Shown here: one piece after another, positions 33,121 to 40,706 of the stretch
How the letters are laid out: each line of letters starts with the position of its first letter
Numbering within the stretch: the stretch's first letter is position 1
Source of the DNA: Thiosocius sp942490985
GTDB taxonomy: Bacteria; Pseudomonadota; Gammaproteobacteria; Chromatiales; Chromatiaceae
Assembly: GCA_942490985.1 (NCBI GenBank)
Contig: CALNYW010000001.1
Span: forward strand, 310,001 to 374,000
Length of the DNA stretch: 64,000 nucleotides
Direction of reading: 5' to 3'
Position numbers and translations under genes: made by a program
The notes under the pieces: generated by a model
What the model was told of the DNA's origin: nothing
Databases searched by the model: none
Seen by the model: the letters and a program-made list of their open reading frames with translations, nothing else

Positions 33121-34863
33121 ATGGCCCGTCTGAGCCCCTATTTTGCGTACAAACGAGATCAACAGGGAAATGGCTACCTCGAGGTGTTTCTGCGTGGCAA
33201 TGCGCTGTTGCGGATGGCGGCAACCAACAAGGGGACGGCGTTCTCCGAGAGAGAAAGGCGTGAACTCGGGTTAGAGGGTATGTTGCCGCCGCAAATTTGC
33301 GGCTTGCCGCAACAGGTCGCGCGCCTGTATCGGGGTTACTGCCGACAACCGGATGACATCGCCAAGTACCAGTATTTGCGGGCGATGCAGGAACGTTCGG
33401 AGGTGCGTTTTTACGCGATGCTGCAACAGCATCTCGAAGAAATGATGCCGATCGTCTACACCCCGACGGTCGGCAAAGCGGTGCAGCAGTACAGCGATCT
33501 TTACCAGGCGCCTCGTGGTATCACCGTCTCCAGTCGCAACATTGACGATATCGACCAGATCCTTGCCGACTATCCGCTGTTGGACGTACGTATGATCGTT
33601 GCGACTGACGCTTCCGCGATCCTTGGGATCGGCGATCAGGGCCATGGGGGTCTCGCTATCTGTATCGGTAAGCTGGCCCTCTACACGGCTGGGGCCGGGG
33701 TGAGCCCGTTCCATAGCATGCCGGTCAATATTGATGTCGGCACCGATCGGCAAGAGTTACTCGAGGATCCTGACTATCTGGGCGTGCACGAGCCACGCTT
33801 GAGCGGCGATGAATATTTCGCGCTGCTCGATCGTTTTGTCGAGGCCGTCAAACAACGCTGGCCCAAAGCGATCATTCAGTGGGAAGACTTCGCCAAAGAC
33901 GTCGCCTTCAAAGTTCTCGAGCGGTACAAGTCCCGCGTTGCCTCGTTCAATGACGATATTCAGGGTACAGGTGCCGTCACGCTGGCCGGATTGATCGCGG
34001 CGTGCAAGCTGAAAGGCGAATTACTGACCGCTCAGCGTATCGTCGTCGTCGGGGCAGGGGCCGGTGGCATCGGTGTCGCGAAAGCCATCCAGGATGGCCT
34101 GGTCCATGAAGGATTGTCACGCGAACAGGCGCGACGCCAGATGTTTGTCGTCGATGCGGGAGGCCTGGTCGTAGAAGATGTGACGGCGCAGCCCTATCAA
34201 GTGCCAGTCAGCCAGTTTGCCGAGACCTATGCAGATTGGGAAATCGTCGGCACGGTACCGGCGTTACTCGAGGTCGTCACTCAAGCGCGACCCACGGTCC
34301 TGCTCGGCTTGACCGGCGTCGGCGGTCTGTTTTCCGAACCTGTGATCCGTCATATGGCGATGAACACGCCACGGCCAATCATCTTTCCGCTGTCCAATCC
34401 GACCGCGAACTGCGAAGCGATTCCGGAAGATGTTGTGCATTGGACCGAGGGTCGGGCTGTTATCGCAACGGGAAGCCCGTTTGAGCCTGTCGTGTACGCA
34501 GGGCAAAAGCATGTGGTCGGGCAGGGCAATAACGCATTCGTTTTCCCCGGCATCGGTTTTGCGGCCATTCTTGGTCGTTGTCGTCGAATTTCCGATGCGA
34601 TGATCATCGAAGCAGCCTTTGCGTTGGCGGAATATACGGATGCTCACTATCACGCCGAAGGCCTGATTTTTCCGCCGATCAATGAGCTTCGCGAGGTCAG
34701 TGTGGTTGTCGCGGCGAAGGTACTTCGCGTGGCGCTGCAGCAAGGTGATTCATCGCGCACCGAGCTTGCCGAACTCGATGACGAGGCACTGACAGCATTC
34801 ATCCGCCAACGTATGTGGCAACCCGACTACCTTCCTTATGTGTTGGGCGCGGAAGCGCGGTGA
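33121..34863 (+). CDS. NAD-dependent malic enzyme
   Basis: Oxidatively decarboxylates malate to pyruvate. The 580-residue protein is of the large (MaeA/SfcA) type: MPIVYTPTVGKAVQQYSDLY, TDASAILGIGDQGHGGLAIC, metal-binding IQWEDFAKDVAFKVLE, SFNDDIQGTGAVTLAG, Rossmann VVVGAGAGGIGVAKAI and ALSNPTANCE-type FPLSNPTANCEAIPEDV. It starts five bases after glcB, so they form an operon. The pairing suggests rapid conversion of acetate- or glyoxylate-derived malate to pyruvate, and then to PEP by ppsA. Confidence 0.93.
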   Translation: MARLSPYFAYKRDQQGNGYLEVFLRGNALLRMAATNKGTAFSERERRELGLEGMLPPQICGLPQQVARLYRGYCRQPDDIAKYQYLRAMQERSEVRFYAMLQQHLEEMMPIVYTPTVGKAVQQYSDLYQAPRGITVSSRNIDDIDQILADYPLLDVRMIVATDASAILGIGDQGHGGLAICIGKLALYTAGAGVSPFHSMPVNIDVGTDRQELLEDPDYLGVHEPRLSGDEYFALLDRFVEAVKQRWPKAIIQWEDFAKDVAFKVLERYKSRVASFNDDIQGTGAVTLAGLIAACKLKGELLTAQRIVVVGAGAGGIGVAKAIQDGLVHEGLSREQARRQMFVVDAGGLVVEDVTAQPYQVPVSQFAETYADWEIVGTVPALLEVVTQARPTVLLGLTGVGGLFSEPVIRHMAMNTPRPIIFPLSNPTANCEAIPEDVVHWTEGRAVIATGSPFEPVVYAGQKHVVGQGNNAFVFPGIGFAAILGRCRRISDAMIIEAAFALAEYTDAHYHAEGLIFPPINELREVSVVVAAKVLRVALQQGDSSRTELAELDDEALTAFIRQRMWQPDYLPYVLGAEAR

Positions 34864-35189
34864 GTTGCCGGTGGCAGCCAACCCCATGCCGCGATCAGTT
34901 TTCTCTGGAATAGCGTTTATCAATGGTTTGCATTTGAGCAAGTGCGATAATCAATAAAGTTTCGAGAAAAAGCCTTTAAGCACCTGATTAAAATCATAAA
35001 TAAAAACTTCTTATGCGGGCACCTTGGCCTGCATTTTTTCTCAATACGACGTTGAATCGGTGTGCTGGCACGGGTAAGTTAGGAAGATTGTTGCACCGCA
35101 ACAAATATCCCTTTGGCGGACCCGAAGAAACACGCTTCGATGGGGCCTGAAGGCAAAAAAGAGATCGACAGCGATTAGGAGTGAGACCC
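34864..35189. other. AT-rich upstream region of aceA
   Basis: 326 bases without a gene. AT-rich in the first half and containing a palindrome at 35088-35104; likely the aceA promoter and leader. Confidence 0.5.
35088..35104. promoter_or_regulatory. Palindrome upstream of aceA
   Basis: TTGTTGC ACC GCAACAA is a perfect palindrome with 7-base arms and a 3-base spacer, 85 bases before the aceA start. It has the form of a transcription-factor operator; the factor is unknown. Confidence 0.5.
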
Positions 35190-36497
35190 GTGAACAGAGA
35201 AGACCAGATTAAGGCGCTCGAGCAAGACTGGGCGGAGAACCCGCGTTGGGCCAACGTAAAGCGTGGTTACAGCGCCGAAGACGTCGTGCGTCTGCGCGGA
35301 TCGGTCCAGCCGGAATATACCTTTGCCCGCCGTGGCGCCGAAAAGCTCTGGGAGAAGGTCAACGGCGGCGCAAAGAAAGGCTACGTTAATGCGTTCGGCG
35401 CAATCACCGCGGGCCAGGCGATGCAGCAGGCCAAGGCCGGCCTCGAGGCGGTCTACCTTTCCGGTTGGCAAGTCGCCGCCGATGGTAATACGTCGGAGAC
35501 GATGTACCCGGATCAATCGCTGTACGCCTACGACTCGGTGCCAACCATGGTCCGTCGCATCAATAACACCTTCAAGCGTGCCGACGAGATTCAATGGGGA
35601 CGCGGGGTCAACCCCGGCGATGACGAATACGTCGATTACTTCTTGCCGATCGTCGCTGACGCCGAAGCCGGATTTGGCGGCGTGCTGAATGCTTTCGAAT
35701 TGATGAAGAACATGATTGCAGCCGGCGCCGCCGGCGTTCATTTCGAAGACCAGTTGGCGGCGGTGAAGAAATGCGGCCATATGGGCGGCAAGGTACTGGT
35801 ACCGACTTCCGAGGCGGTGCAAAAACTGGTCGCGGCGCGGTTTGCCGCCGACGTGATGGGCGTGCCGACGATTGTTCTGGCAAGGACCGATGCGGAAGCG
35901 GCCAACCTGTTGACCTCCGATGTCGATGACAACGACCGCCCATTCCTTACCGGTGAACGCACCGCGGAAGGGTTCTACCGCGTTAAGAATGGCCTCGAGC
36001 AGTCGATCAGTCGCGGCGTGGCCTATGCGCCCTATGCCGATCTGGTTTGGTGCGAAACCGGCAAGCCGGACGTTGGCTTTGCCCGCGAGTTCGCCCAGGC
36101 CGTGCTGGCAGAAAACCCCGGACAGCTGTTGTCTTACAACTGTTCACCGTCGTTCAATTGGAAGGCTAACCTGTCGGAAGCCCAGATCGCCTCCTTCCAA
36201 GACGAGCTATCCGCGCTCGGTTACAAGTACCAGTTCATTACCCTGGCTGGCATCCATCTTAATTGGTACAACACGTTCCAATTCGCGCATGCCTATGCGC
36301 GCGGCGAGGGCATGAAGCACTACACCGAAATGGTCCAGGAGCCGGAATTCGCGGCGCGCGATCGCGGCTACACCTTTGTTTCGCATCAGCAAGAGGTCGG
36401 TGCAGGCTACTTCGACGATGTGACCACCGTTATCCAGGGCGGCTCTTCGTCCGTGACGGCCCTGACAGGTTCGACCGAAGAAGAACAGTTCGGCTGA
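35190..36497 (+). CDS. aceA: Isocitrate lyase
   Basis: Cleaves isocitrate to glyoxylate and succinate. The 435-residue protein has the signature VKKCGHMGGKVLVPT with the catalytic Cys, AGVHFEDQL, metal-binding DADAEAGFGG-like ADAEAGFGGVLNAFELMK and SYNCSPSFNWKANL. I chose GTG 35190 (MNREDQIKALE) because TAGGAG lies nine bases upstream; a GTG at 35181 is in frame but overlaps that site. Followed by a strong hairpin and then aceK. Confidence 0.94.
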   Translation: MNREDQIKALEQDWAENPRWANVKRGYSAEDVVRLRGSVQPEYTFARRGAEKLWEKVNGGAKKGYVNAFGAITAGQAMQQAKAGLEAVYLSGWQVAADGNTSETMYPDQSLYAYDSVPTMVRRINNTFKRADEIQWGRGVNPGDDEYVDYFLPIVADAEAGFGGVLNAFELMKNMIAAGAAGVHFEDQLAAVKKCGHMGGKVLVPTSEAVQKLVAARFAADVMGVPTIVLARTDAEAANLLTSDVDDNDRPFLTGERTAEGFYRVKNGLEQSISRGVAYAPYADLVWCETGKPDVGFAREFAQAVLAENPGQLLSYNCSPSFNWKANLSEAQIASFQDELSALGYKYQFITLAGIHLNWYNTFQFAHAYARGEGMKHYTEMVQEPEFAARDRGYTFVSHQQEVGAGYFDDVTTVIQGGSSSVTALTGSTEEEQFG

Positions 36498-36510
36498 GGC
36501 AACAAAGATG

Positions 36511-36543
36511 CGCGTGGCCGCGTTTGTAAAGCGCGGCCACGCG
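36511..36543 (+). terminator. Strong hairpin after aceA
   Basis: CGCGTGGCCGCG, loop TTTGTAAAG, CGCGGCCACGCG: a perfect 12-bp stem 14 bases after the aceA stop, followed by a moderately T-rich tail (TTGCCTTTCATT). It likely reduces read-through into aceK, as the intergenic hairpin does in E. coli. Confidence 0.65.
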
Positions 36544-36602
36544 TTGCCTTTCATTCGTTAAATTCCATCGGTGTTGTTACCGAAACCGCGGAGATAAGCG
36601 CT

Positions 36603-38450
36603 GTGAACGCCTTGGGCGATGGTTTCACCCCACTTGGCGATGGCGTTACCCACATGATCCCGGCATCATCTGAAGTCTCTGCCGAGGCGCAAGCTGATGT
36701 CAAACGTATGACCGAGTTAAATGCCCGGCGTATTGCCGCAACTATCCTGGATGGTTTTGACCGACACTATCGTATCTTTCTGGCGATCACCGCCGCCGCG
36801 CGTGATCGTTTCGCGGCAGGCGATTGGCAAGGGCAACGCCAGGCGGCAAGCGAGCGGATCAATCTCTACACGCAGCGTGTCACTGAGGCAACCGAACAAT
36901 TAAAGGCAGAGTTCGGGCTTGAAGGTCCGGTCGATGGAGAGCTATGGCGCGAGGTGAAGCTGCGCTATATCGGTCTGCTTTATGAACACAAGCAGCCCGA
37001 ACTGGCCGAGACCTTCTACAATTCGGTATTTACGTGGCTATTCGATCGTCGCTATTACAATAATAATAATATCTTTGTGCGCCCCGGGCTCTCTACGGAA
37101 TTCCTCGACGACGACGCACCAGTCTATGACAGTTACTACCCGCGCCGAGCGGGTTTGACGCGTTCGATCCGCACACTGCTGCAGTCGCTGCCTTGTGACC
37201 TTCCGTTTGAGGACCTGGACCGGGATATCCAGCGGTTGGTCCGTTACATCAAGCAGAACCGGCTTCCCGGCCTCGCACTGCGTCGGCACTTTCACCTGCA
37301 GGTGCTTCGATCACCGTTTTATCGCAACAAAGCGGCCTACATCGTGGGGCGAGCGATCAACGGTGCCGATGTTATCCCGTTTGTTATCCCGATCCTCAAC
37401 AACGGACGCGGGCAGATCTATGTGGATACCTTGTTGATCGATGGCGACGACATCGCCAATCTGTTCAGCTTTGCACGTGCGTATTTCATGGTCGAGACAC
37501 GCACCCCGGCAGCTGTCGTGCGGTTTCTGTCGCGGATGCTGCCGACCAAAACCAAAGCGGACCTCTACACAGCCATCGGTCTGCAAAAGCAGGGCAAGAC
37601 GGAGTTCTACCGCGGGTTCCTCCATCATCTCGCGCATTCGAACGATCAACTCGAAATCGCACCTGGCGTGAAGGGCATGGTGATGACGGTCTTCACGATG
37701 CCGTCCTACCCCTACGTATTTAAAGTGATCAATGACTACTTCCCGCCACCCAAGGAAGTCGACCGGGCCACGGTCAAGCGAAAGTATCAGATCGTCAAGC
37801 TGCACGACCGTGTTGGGCGAATGGCCGATACCTTGGAATATTCTTACGCCGCATTTCCGATCGATCGGATTACCCCGGCCCTGCTCGAGGAGTTGCGTGA
37901 GAAGTGTGGCAAGAGCCTAGCCTTTGAAGGCGACAAGGTGATTGTCCGGCACCTTTATATCGAAAGGCGTTTGGATCCTTTGAACCTCTTTTTTCAACAC
38001 GCGACGCCGGCGCAAAAAGAGAATGCCATTGTCGGGTTTGGCAACGCAGTCAAGGAGATGGCGGCTGCGAATATTTTTGCCGGCGACCTTCTCTACAAAA
38101 ATTTCGGCGTGACCCGCCATGGGCGAGTAATTTTTTACGATTATGACGAAATCGAATTCATGACGGATATGAAGTTTCGGCATATTCCGGCACCCCGCAC
38201 ACCAGAGGACGAAATGGCCGCTGAGCCCTGGTACTCGGTAGCTCCGGGGGACGTTTTCCCCGAGGAGTTTGGCAGCTTCTTATTGATAGATCCCGATTTG
38301 AGAAAGGCATTTATGCGGCATCATCCAGACCTGCTCGAAGCGGATTTCTGGAAAGGCATTCAGGCGGACATCGCGGCAGGCAAGCAGCGCGATGTCTTTC
38401 CTTATGCCGAAGAAAAACGTTTCAGCGAACAATTTGGCGCAACGCCATGA
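36603..38450 (+). CDS. aceK: Isocitrate dehydrogenase kinase/phosphatase
   Basis: AceK switches isocitrate dehydrogenase off by phosphorylation so that isocitrate can enter the glyoxylate shunt. The 615-residue protein shows LNARRIAATILDGFDRHYRI, RRYYNNNNIFVRPGLSTEF, ATP-binding MVMTVFTMPSYPYVFKVIND, RVGRMADTLEYSYAAFP and ILYKNFGVT-like DLLYKNFGVTRHGRVIFYDY. The start is GTG 36603 with GGAG at 36591. It overlaps rraA by four bases (ATGA). Confidence 0.94.
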   Translation: MNALGDGFTPLGDGVTHMIPASSEVSAEAQADVKRMTELNARRIAATILDGFDRHYRIFLAITAAARDRFAAGDWQGQRQAASERINLYTQRVTEATEQLKAEFGLEGPVDGELWREVKLRYIGLLYEHKQPELAETFYNSVFTWLFDRRYYNNNNIFVRPGLSTEFLDDDAPVYDSYYPRRAGLTRSIRTLLQSLPCDLPFEDLDRDIQRLVRYIKQNRLPGLALRRHFHLQVLRSPFYRNKAAYIVGRAINGADVIPFVIPILNNGRGQIYVDTLLIDGDDIANLFSFARAYFMVETRTPAAVVRFLSRMLPTKTKADLYTAIGLQKQGKTEFYRGFLHHLAHSNDQLEIAPGVKGMVMTVFTMPSYPYVFKVINDYFPPPKEVDRATVKRKYQIVKLHDRVGRMADTLEYSYAAFPIDRITPALLEELREKCGKSLAFEGDKVIVRHLYIERRLDPLNLFFQHATPAQKENAIVGFGNAVKEMAAANIFAGDLLYKNFGVTRHGRVIFYDYDEIEFMTDMKFRHIPAPRTPEDEMAAEPWYSVAPGDVFPEEFGSFLLIDPDLRKAFMRHHPDLLEADFWKGIQADIAAGKQRDVFPYAEEKRFSEQFGATP

Positions 38451-38941
38451 ATGCTCCTGACGCCCCGAAAACCGCGGACCTCTGCGATCTCTATGCCGAC
38501 TCGCTGCAGATTTGCGAGCCGGGCTTTTGCAGTTTCGGCGGAAAAACAAGATTCTCCGGTGAGATAGCGACCATTAAATGCTTTGAAGACAATTCACTAG
38601 TTAGAGAGGCGGTTTCAGAGCCGGGTAACGGGCGCGTCCTGGTTATTGATGCGGGCGGTTCGCATCGATGCGCGATGCTGGGTGATCTGCTCGCGGCCAA
38701 GGCGGTGGATAACGAATGGGCGGGTGTCATACTCAATGGCTGTATTCGAGATTCGGCGGACATTGCAGCGATGAATCTGGGTGTCAAAGCGCTGGGTACG
38801 CATCCACTCAAAAGTGTCAAAAAGGGCGTCGGCGAGCGCGATGTACCGATACGTTTCGGAGGGGTTATGTTTGCGCCGGGGCAGCATCTTTATGCAGATG
38901 AAGACGGTATCGTGTGCAGTGAGGCGCCACTGCGTTGGTAG
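38447..38941 (+). CDS. rraA: RraA-family protein (HMG/CHA aldolase-like)
   Basis: A 164-residue protein with the RraA fold: FGGKTRFSGEIATIKCFEDN, VLVIDAGGSHRCAMLGDLLA, AGVILNGCIRDSADIAAM (the Gly-x-x-Arg-Asp site), KKGVGERDVPIRFGGV and YADEDGIVC. RraA inhibits RNase E in E. coli, while the wider family includes 4-hydroxy-4-methyl-2-oxoglutarate/oxaloacetate lyases. The Arg-Asp pair needed for lyase activity is present, so oxaloacetate decarboxylation is possible in this anaplerotic setting. It overlaps aceK by four bases. Confidence 0.88.
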   Translation: MNAPDAPKTADLCDLYADSLQICEPGFCSFGGKTRFSGEIATIKCFEDNSLVREAVSEPGNGRVLVIDAGGSHRCAMLGDLLAAKAVDNEWAGVILNGCIRDSADIAAMNLGVKALGTHPLKSVKKGVGERDVPIRFGGVMFAPGQHLYADEDGIVCSEAPLRW

Positions 38942-39054
38942 CAAGTCGACTCGCACTACCCAGAAGCCAATCGGATTGCCGGTTCAATCAACAGCGAATG
39001 TAAACGATAACCAGTAACGACTCGGCAGGGTCGGCGAAAACGGGGCATAAAATA

Positions 39055-39882
39055 ATGACTCAACCAGACATCTCGATGCAGGCACCCGTCCAGGCGCGGG
39101 TAGTGCACAAATCAGTGGCGGTGAGCCGTGCTGGCGTGGATGCTGTTTTTAAGTTGATGCTGAATCTTGATCCACAGGGCCAGATTTTTGAGCCCGGTGT
39201 CGACGTGGCGCTCACCGTTGAAGGCGATGCGCCCGCTGGCGGGTTACGTCGATACACCGTTGAATCGGTCGGTGAGGTCCCGTTTGAAGACTCGATCGAT
39301 ATCACGCTCTACGTCCGACAGCATGCCGAATCCTCGAACGGCGTCTCCGCTTATCTCCTGTCCCGTGAGCCGGGTGATACGGTAACCATTCAAGGGCCGT
39401 TCGCCGATCCGTTTTATCCGCCTGCTGGTTCGCGGAGCAACTTGATCATGGTCGGCGCGGGCCTAGGTGTCGTGCCCTTTAGATGGCTCGCACGCAAGAT
39501 TCAGTCGCGCGGTCTGGATTGGATGGGAAAGGTGTTGATGTTGGAGGGCACCGAAACCGGCGTCGAGAATCTATACCTCAACCGGCTATCGCTTGATGAA
39601 GCGCAATACTTCGATGAAGTCTCCCGACGCGCCTTTGAGGCACTCAAGACCCGTTATTCGGCGGTCGCTTCTGATGCTGGCGGCGGCGCATCAGCTAATC
39701 GCGACGCCCTGTGGCGCCTGATGGGGCAGGGGCAGGTGTACGTTTATCTGGCCGGCTACCGACACATTGCGGAGGCCTTTGACAAGTCCATGGAGCAACA
39801 TTTGCGGTTGCCAGGCAGATGGTCCGAGGCCAAGGCCGCTCTCAAGCAGACTGGGCATTGGCGAGAATACCTCTATGACTGA
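39055..39882 (+). CDS. Ferredoxin/flavodoxin reductase-like FAD/NAD(P)-binding protein
   Basis: A 275-residue flavoprotein with the two-domain ferredoxin-NADP reductase fold. It has an FAD-binding beta barrel with LRRYTVESVG and ISAYLLS-like VSAYLLSREPGDTVTIQGPF, and a pyridine-nucleotide domain starting IMVGAGLGVVPFRWLARKI and ending with a typical C-terminal W-REYLYD. No iron-sulfur motif, so it needs a separate electron partner. It lies between rraA and ppsR and overlaps ppsR by eight bases. Confidence 0.75.
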   Translation: MTQPDISMQAPVQARVVHKSVAVSRAGVDAVFKLMLNLDPQGQIFEPGVDVALTVEGDAPAGGLRRYTVESVGEVPFEDSIDITLYVRQHAESSNGVSAYLLSREPGDTVTIQGPFADPFYPPAGSRSNLIMVGAGLGVVPFRWLARKIQSRGLDWMGKVLMLEGTETGVENLYLNRLSLDEAQYFDEVSRRAFEALKTRYSAVASDAGGGASANRDALWRLMGQGQVYVYLAGYRHIAEAFDKSMEQHLRLPGRWSEAKAALKQTGHWREYLYD

Positions 39883-40684
39883 GGTCAGCAGCCGGACGGT
39901 TTATTTCGTATCGGAGAGCACCGGTATTACAGCAGAGGCCTACGGGCTGAGCTTGCTTTCGCAGTTTGGCAACGTCGACTTTGTCAAACGTTACACGCCC
40001 TTTATCAATACCCGGGACAAGGCGCAGGCCCTGTCCAACGAGCTCGCGCATCGTGCCGAGGCGGAGGGTCAGCGGCCAATTGTCTTTGCGACGATGGTCG
40101 ATGATGAGATCAGCCAGGTTCTGAAGCATGCCGATTGCCATTATTTCGAATTATTCGAGCAATTCATGCCCCAGTTGATTGAGGCGACCGGTGTGCAGCC
40201 GACGCCGCAGTCCGGTATAAGCCACGGCTTGGTCAATCCCGAAAACTACGAAGCCCGTATCGATACCATCAACTATGCCCTGAGCAACGATGATGGGATG
40301 CGGTTGAACAAGTTCGATCAGGCCGACGTCATCATGATCGGGGTTTCCCGATCGGGAAAGACGCCGACCTGCCTGTATCTGGCGTTGCATTTCGGAATGC
40401 GAGCGGCGAACTACCCGATAACCGAAGAAGATTTCGAAAAGGGCGAGTTGCCGCAAGAACTATTGGCGCAGAAGCACAAGGTCTTTGCGTTGACCATCGA
40501 CCCTGAACGATTAGCGGCGATCCGCGAGTTGCGGCGCCCAAACAGCGAGTACGCGTCGCTCCGGCGCTGTTACAAGGAAGTTCAAATGGCGCAGGATTTT
40601 TTTCATCGCCATGGCATGACCGTGTTGGATTCGACGACCCATTCAATCGAAGAACTGGCGTCACTAATCAAAAAGAGTCTCTAA
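39875..40684 (+). CDS. ppsR: PEP synthase regulatory kinase/pyrophosphorylase
   Basis: PpsR (DUF299) inactivates PEP synthase by ADP-dependent phosphorylation of a Thr and reactivates it with phosphate. The 269-residue protein shows RTVYFVSESTGITAEAYG at the N-terminus, the P-loop MIGVSRSGKTPTCLYLA, ANYPITEEDF and a C-terminal AQDFFHRHGMTVLDST. The start is ATG 39875 (MTEVSSRTVYF), inside the end of the flavin reductase gene; the longer frame from 39767 lies entirely in that gene. The target, ppsA, follows after 22 bases. Confidence 0.94.
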   Translation: MTEVSSRTVYFVSESTGITAEAYGLSLLSQFGNVDFVKRYTPFINTRDKAQALSNELAHRAEAEGQRPIVFATMVDDEISQVLKHADCHYFELFEQFMPQLIEATGVQPTPQSGISHGLVNPENYEARIDTINYALSNDDGMRLNKFDQADVIMIGVSRSGKTPTCLYLALHFGMRAANYPITEEDFEKGELPQELLAQKHKVFALTIDPERLAAIRELRRPNSEYASLRRCYKEVQMAQDFFHRHGMTVLDSTTHSIEELASLIKKSL

Positions 40685-40706
40685 GCAGACCAAATTGAGG
40701 ACAATA

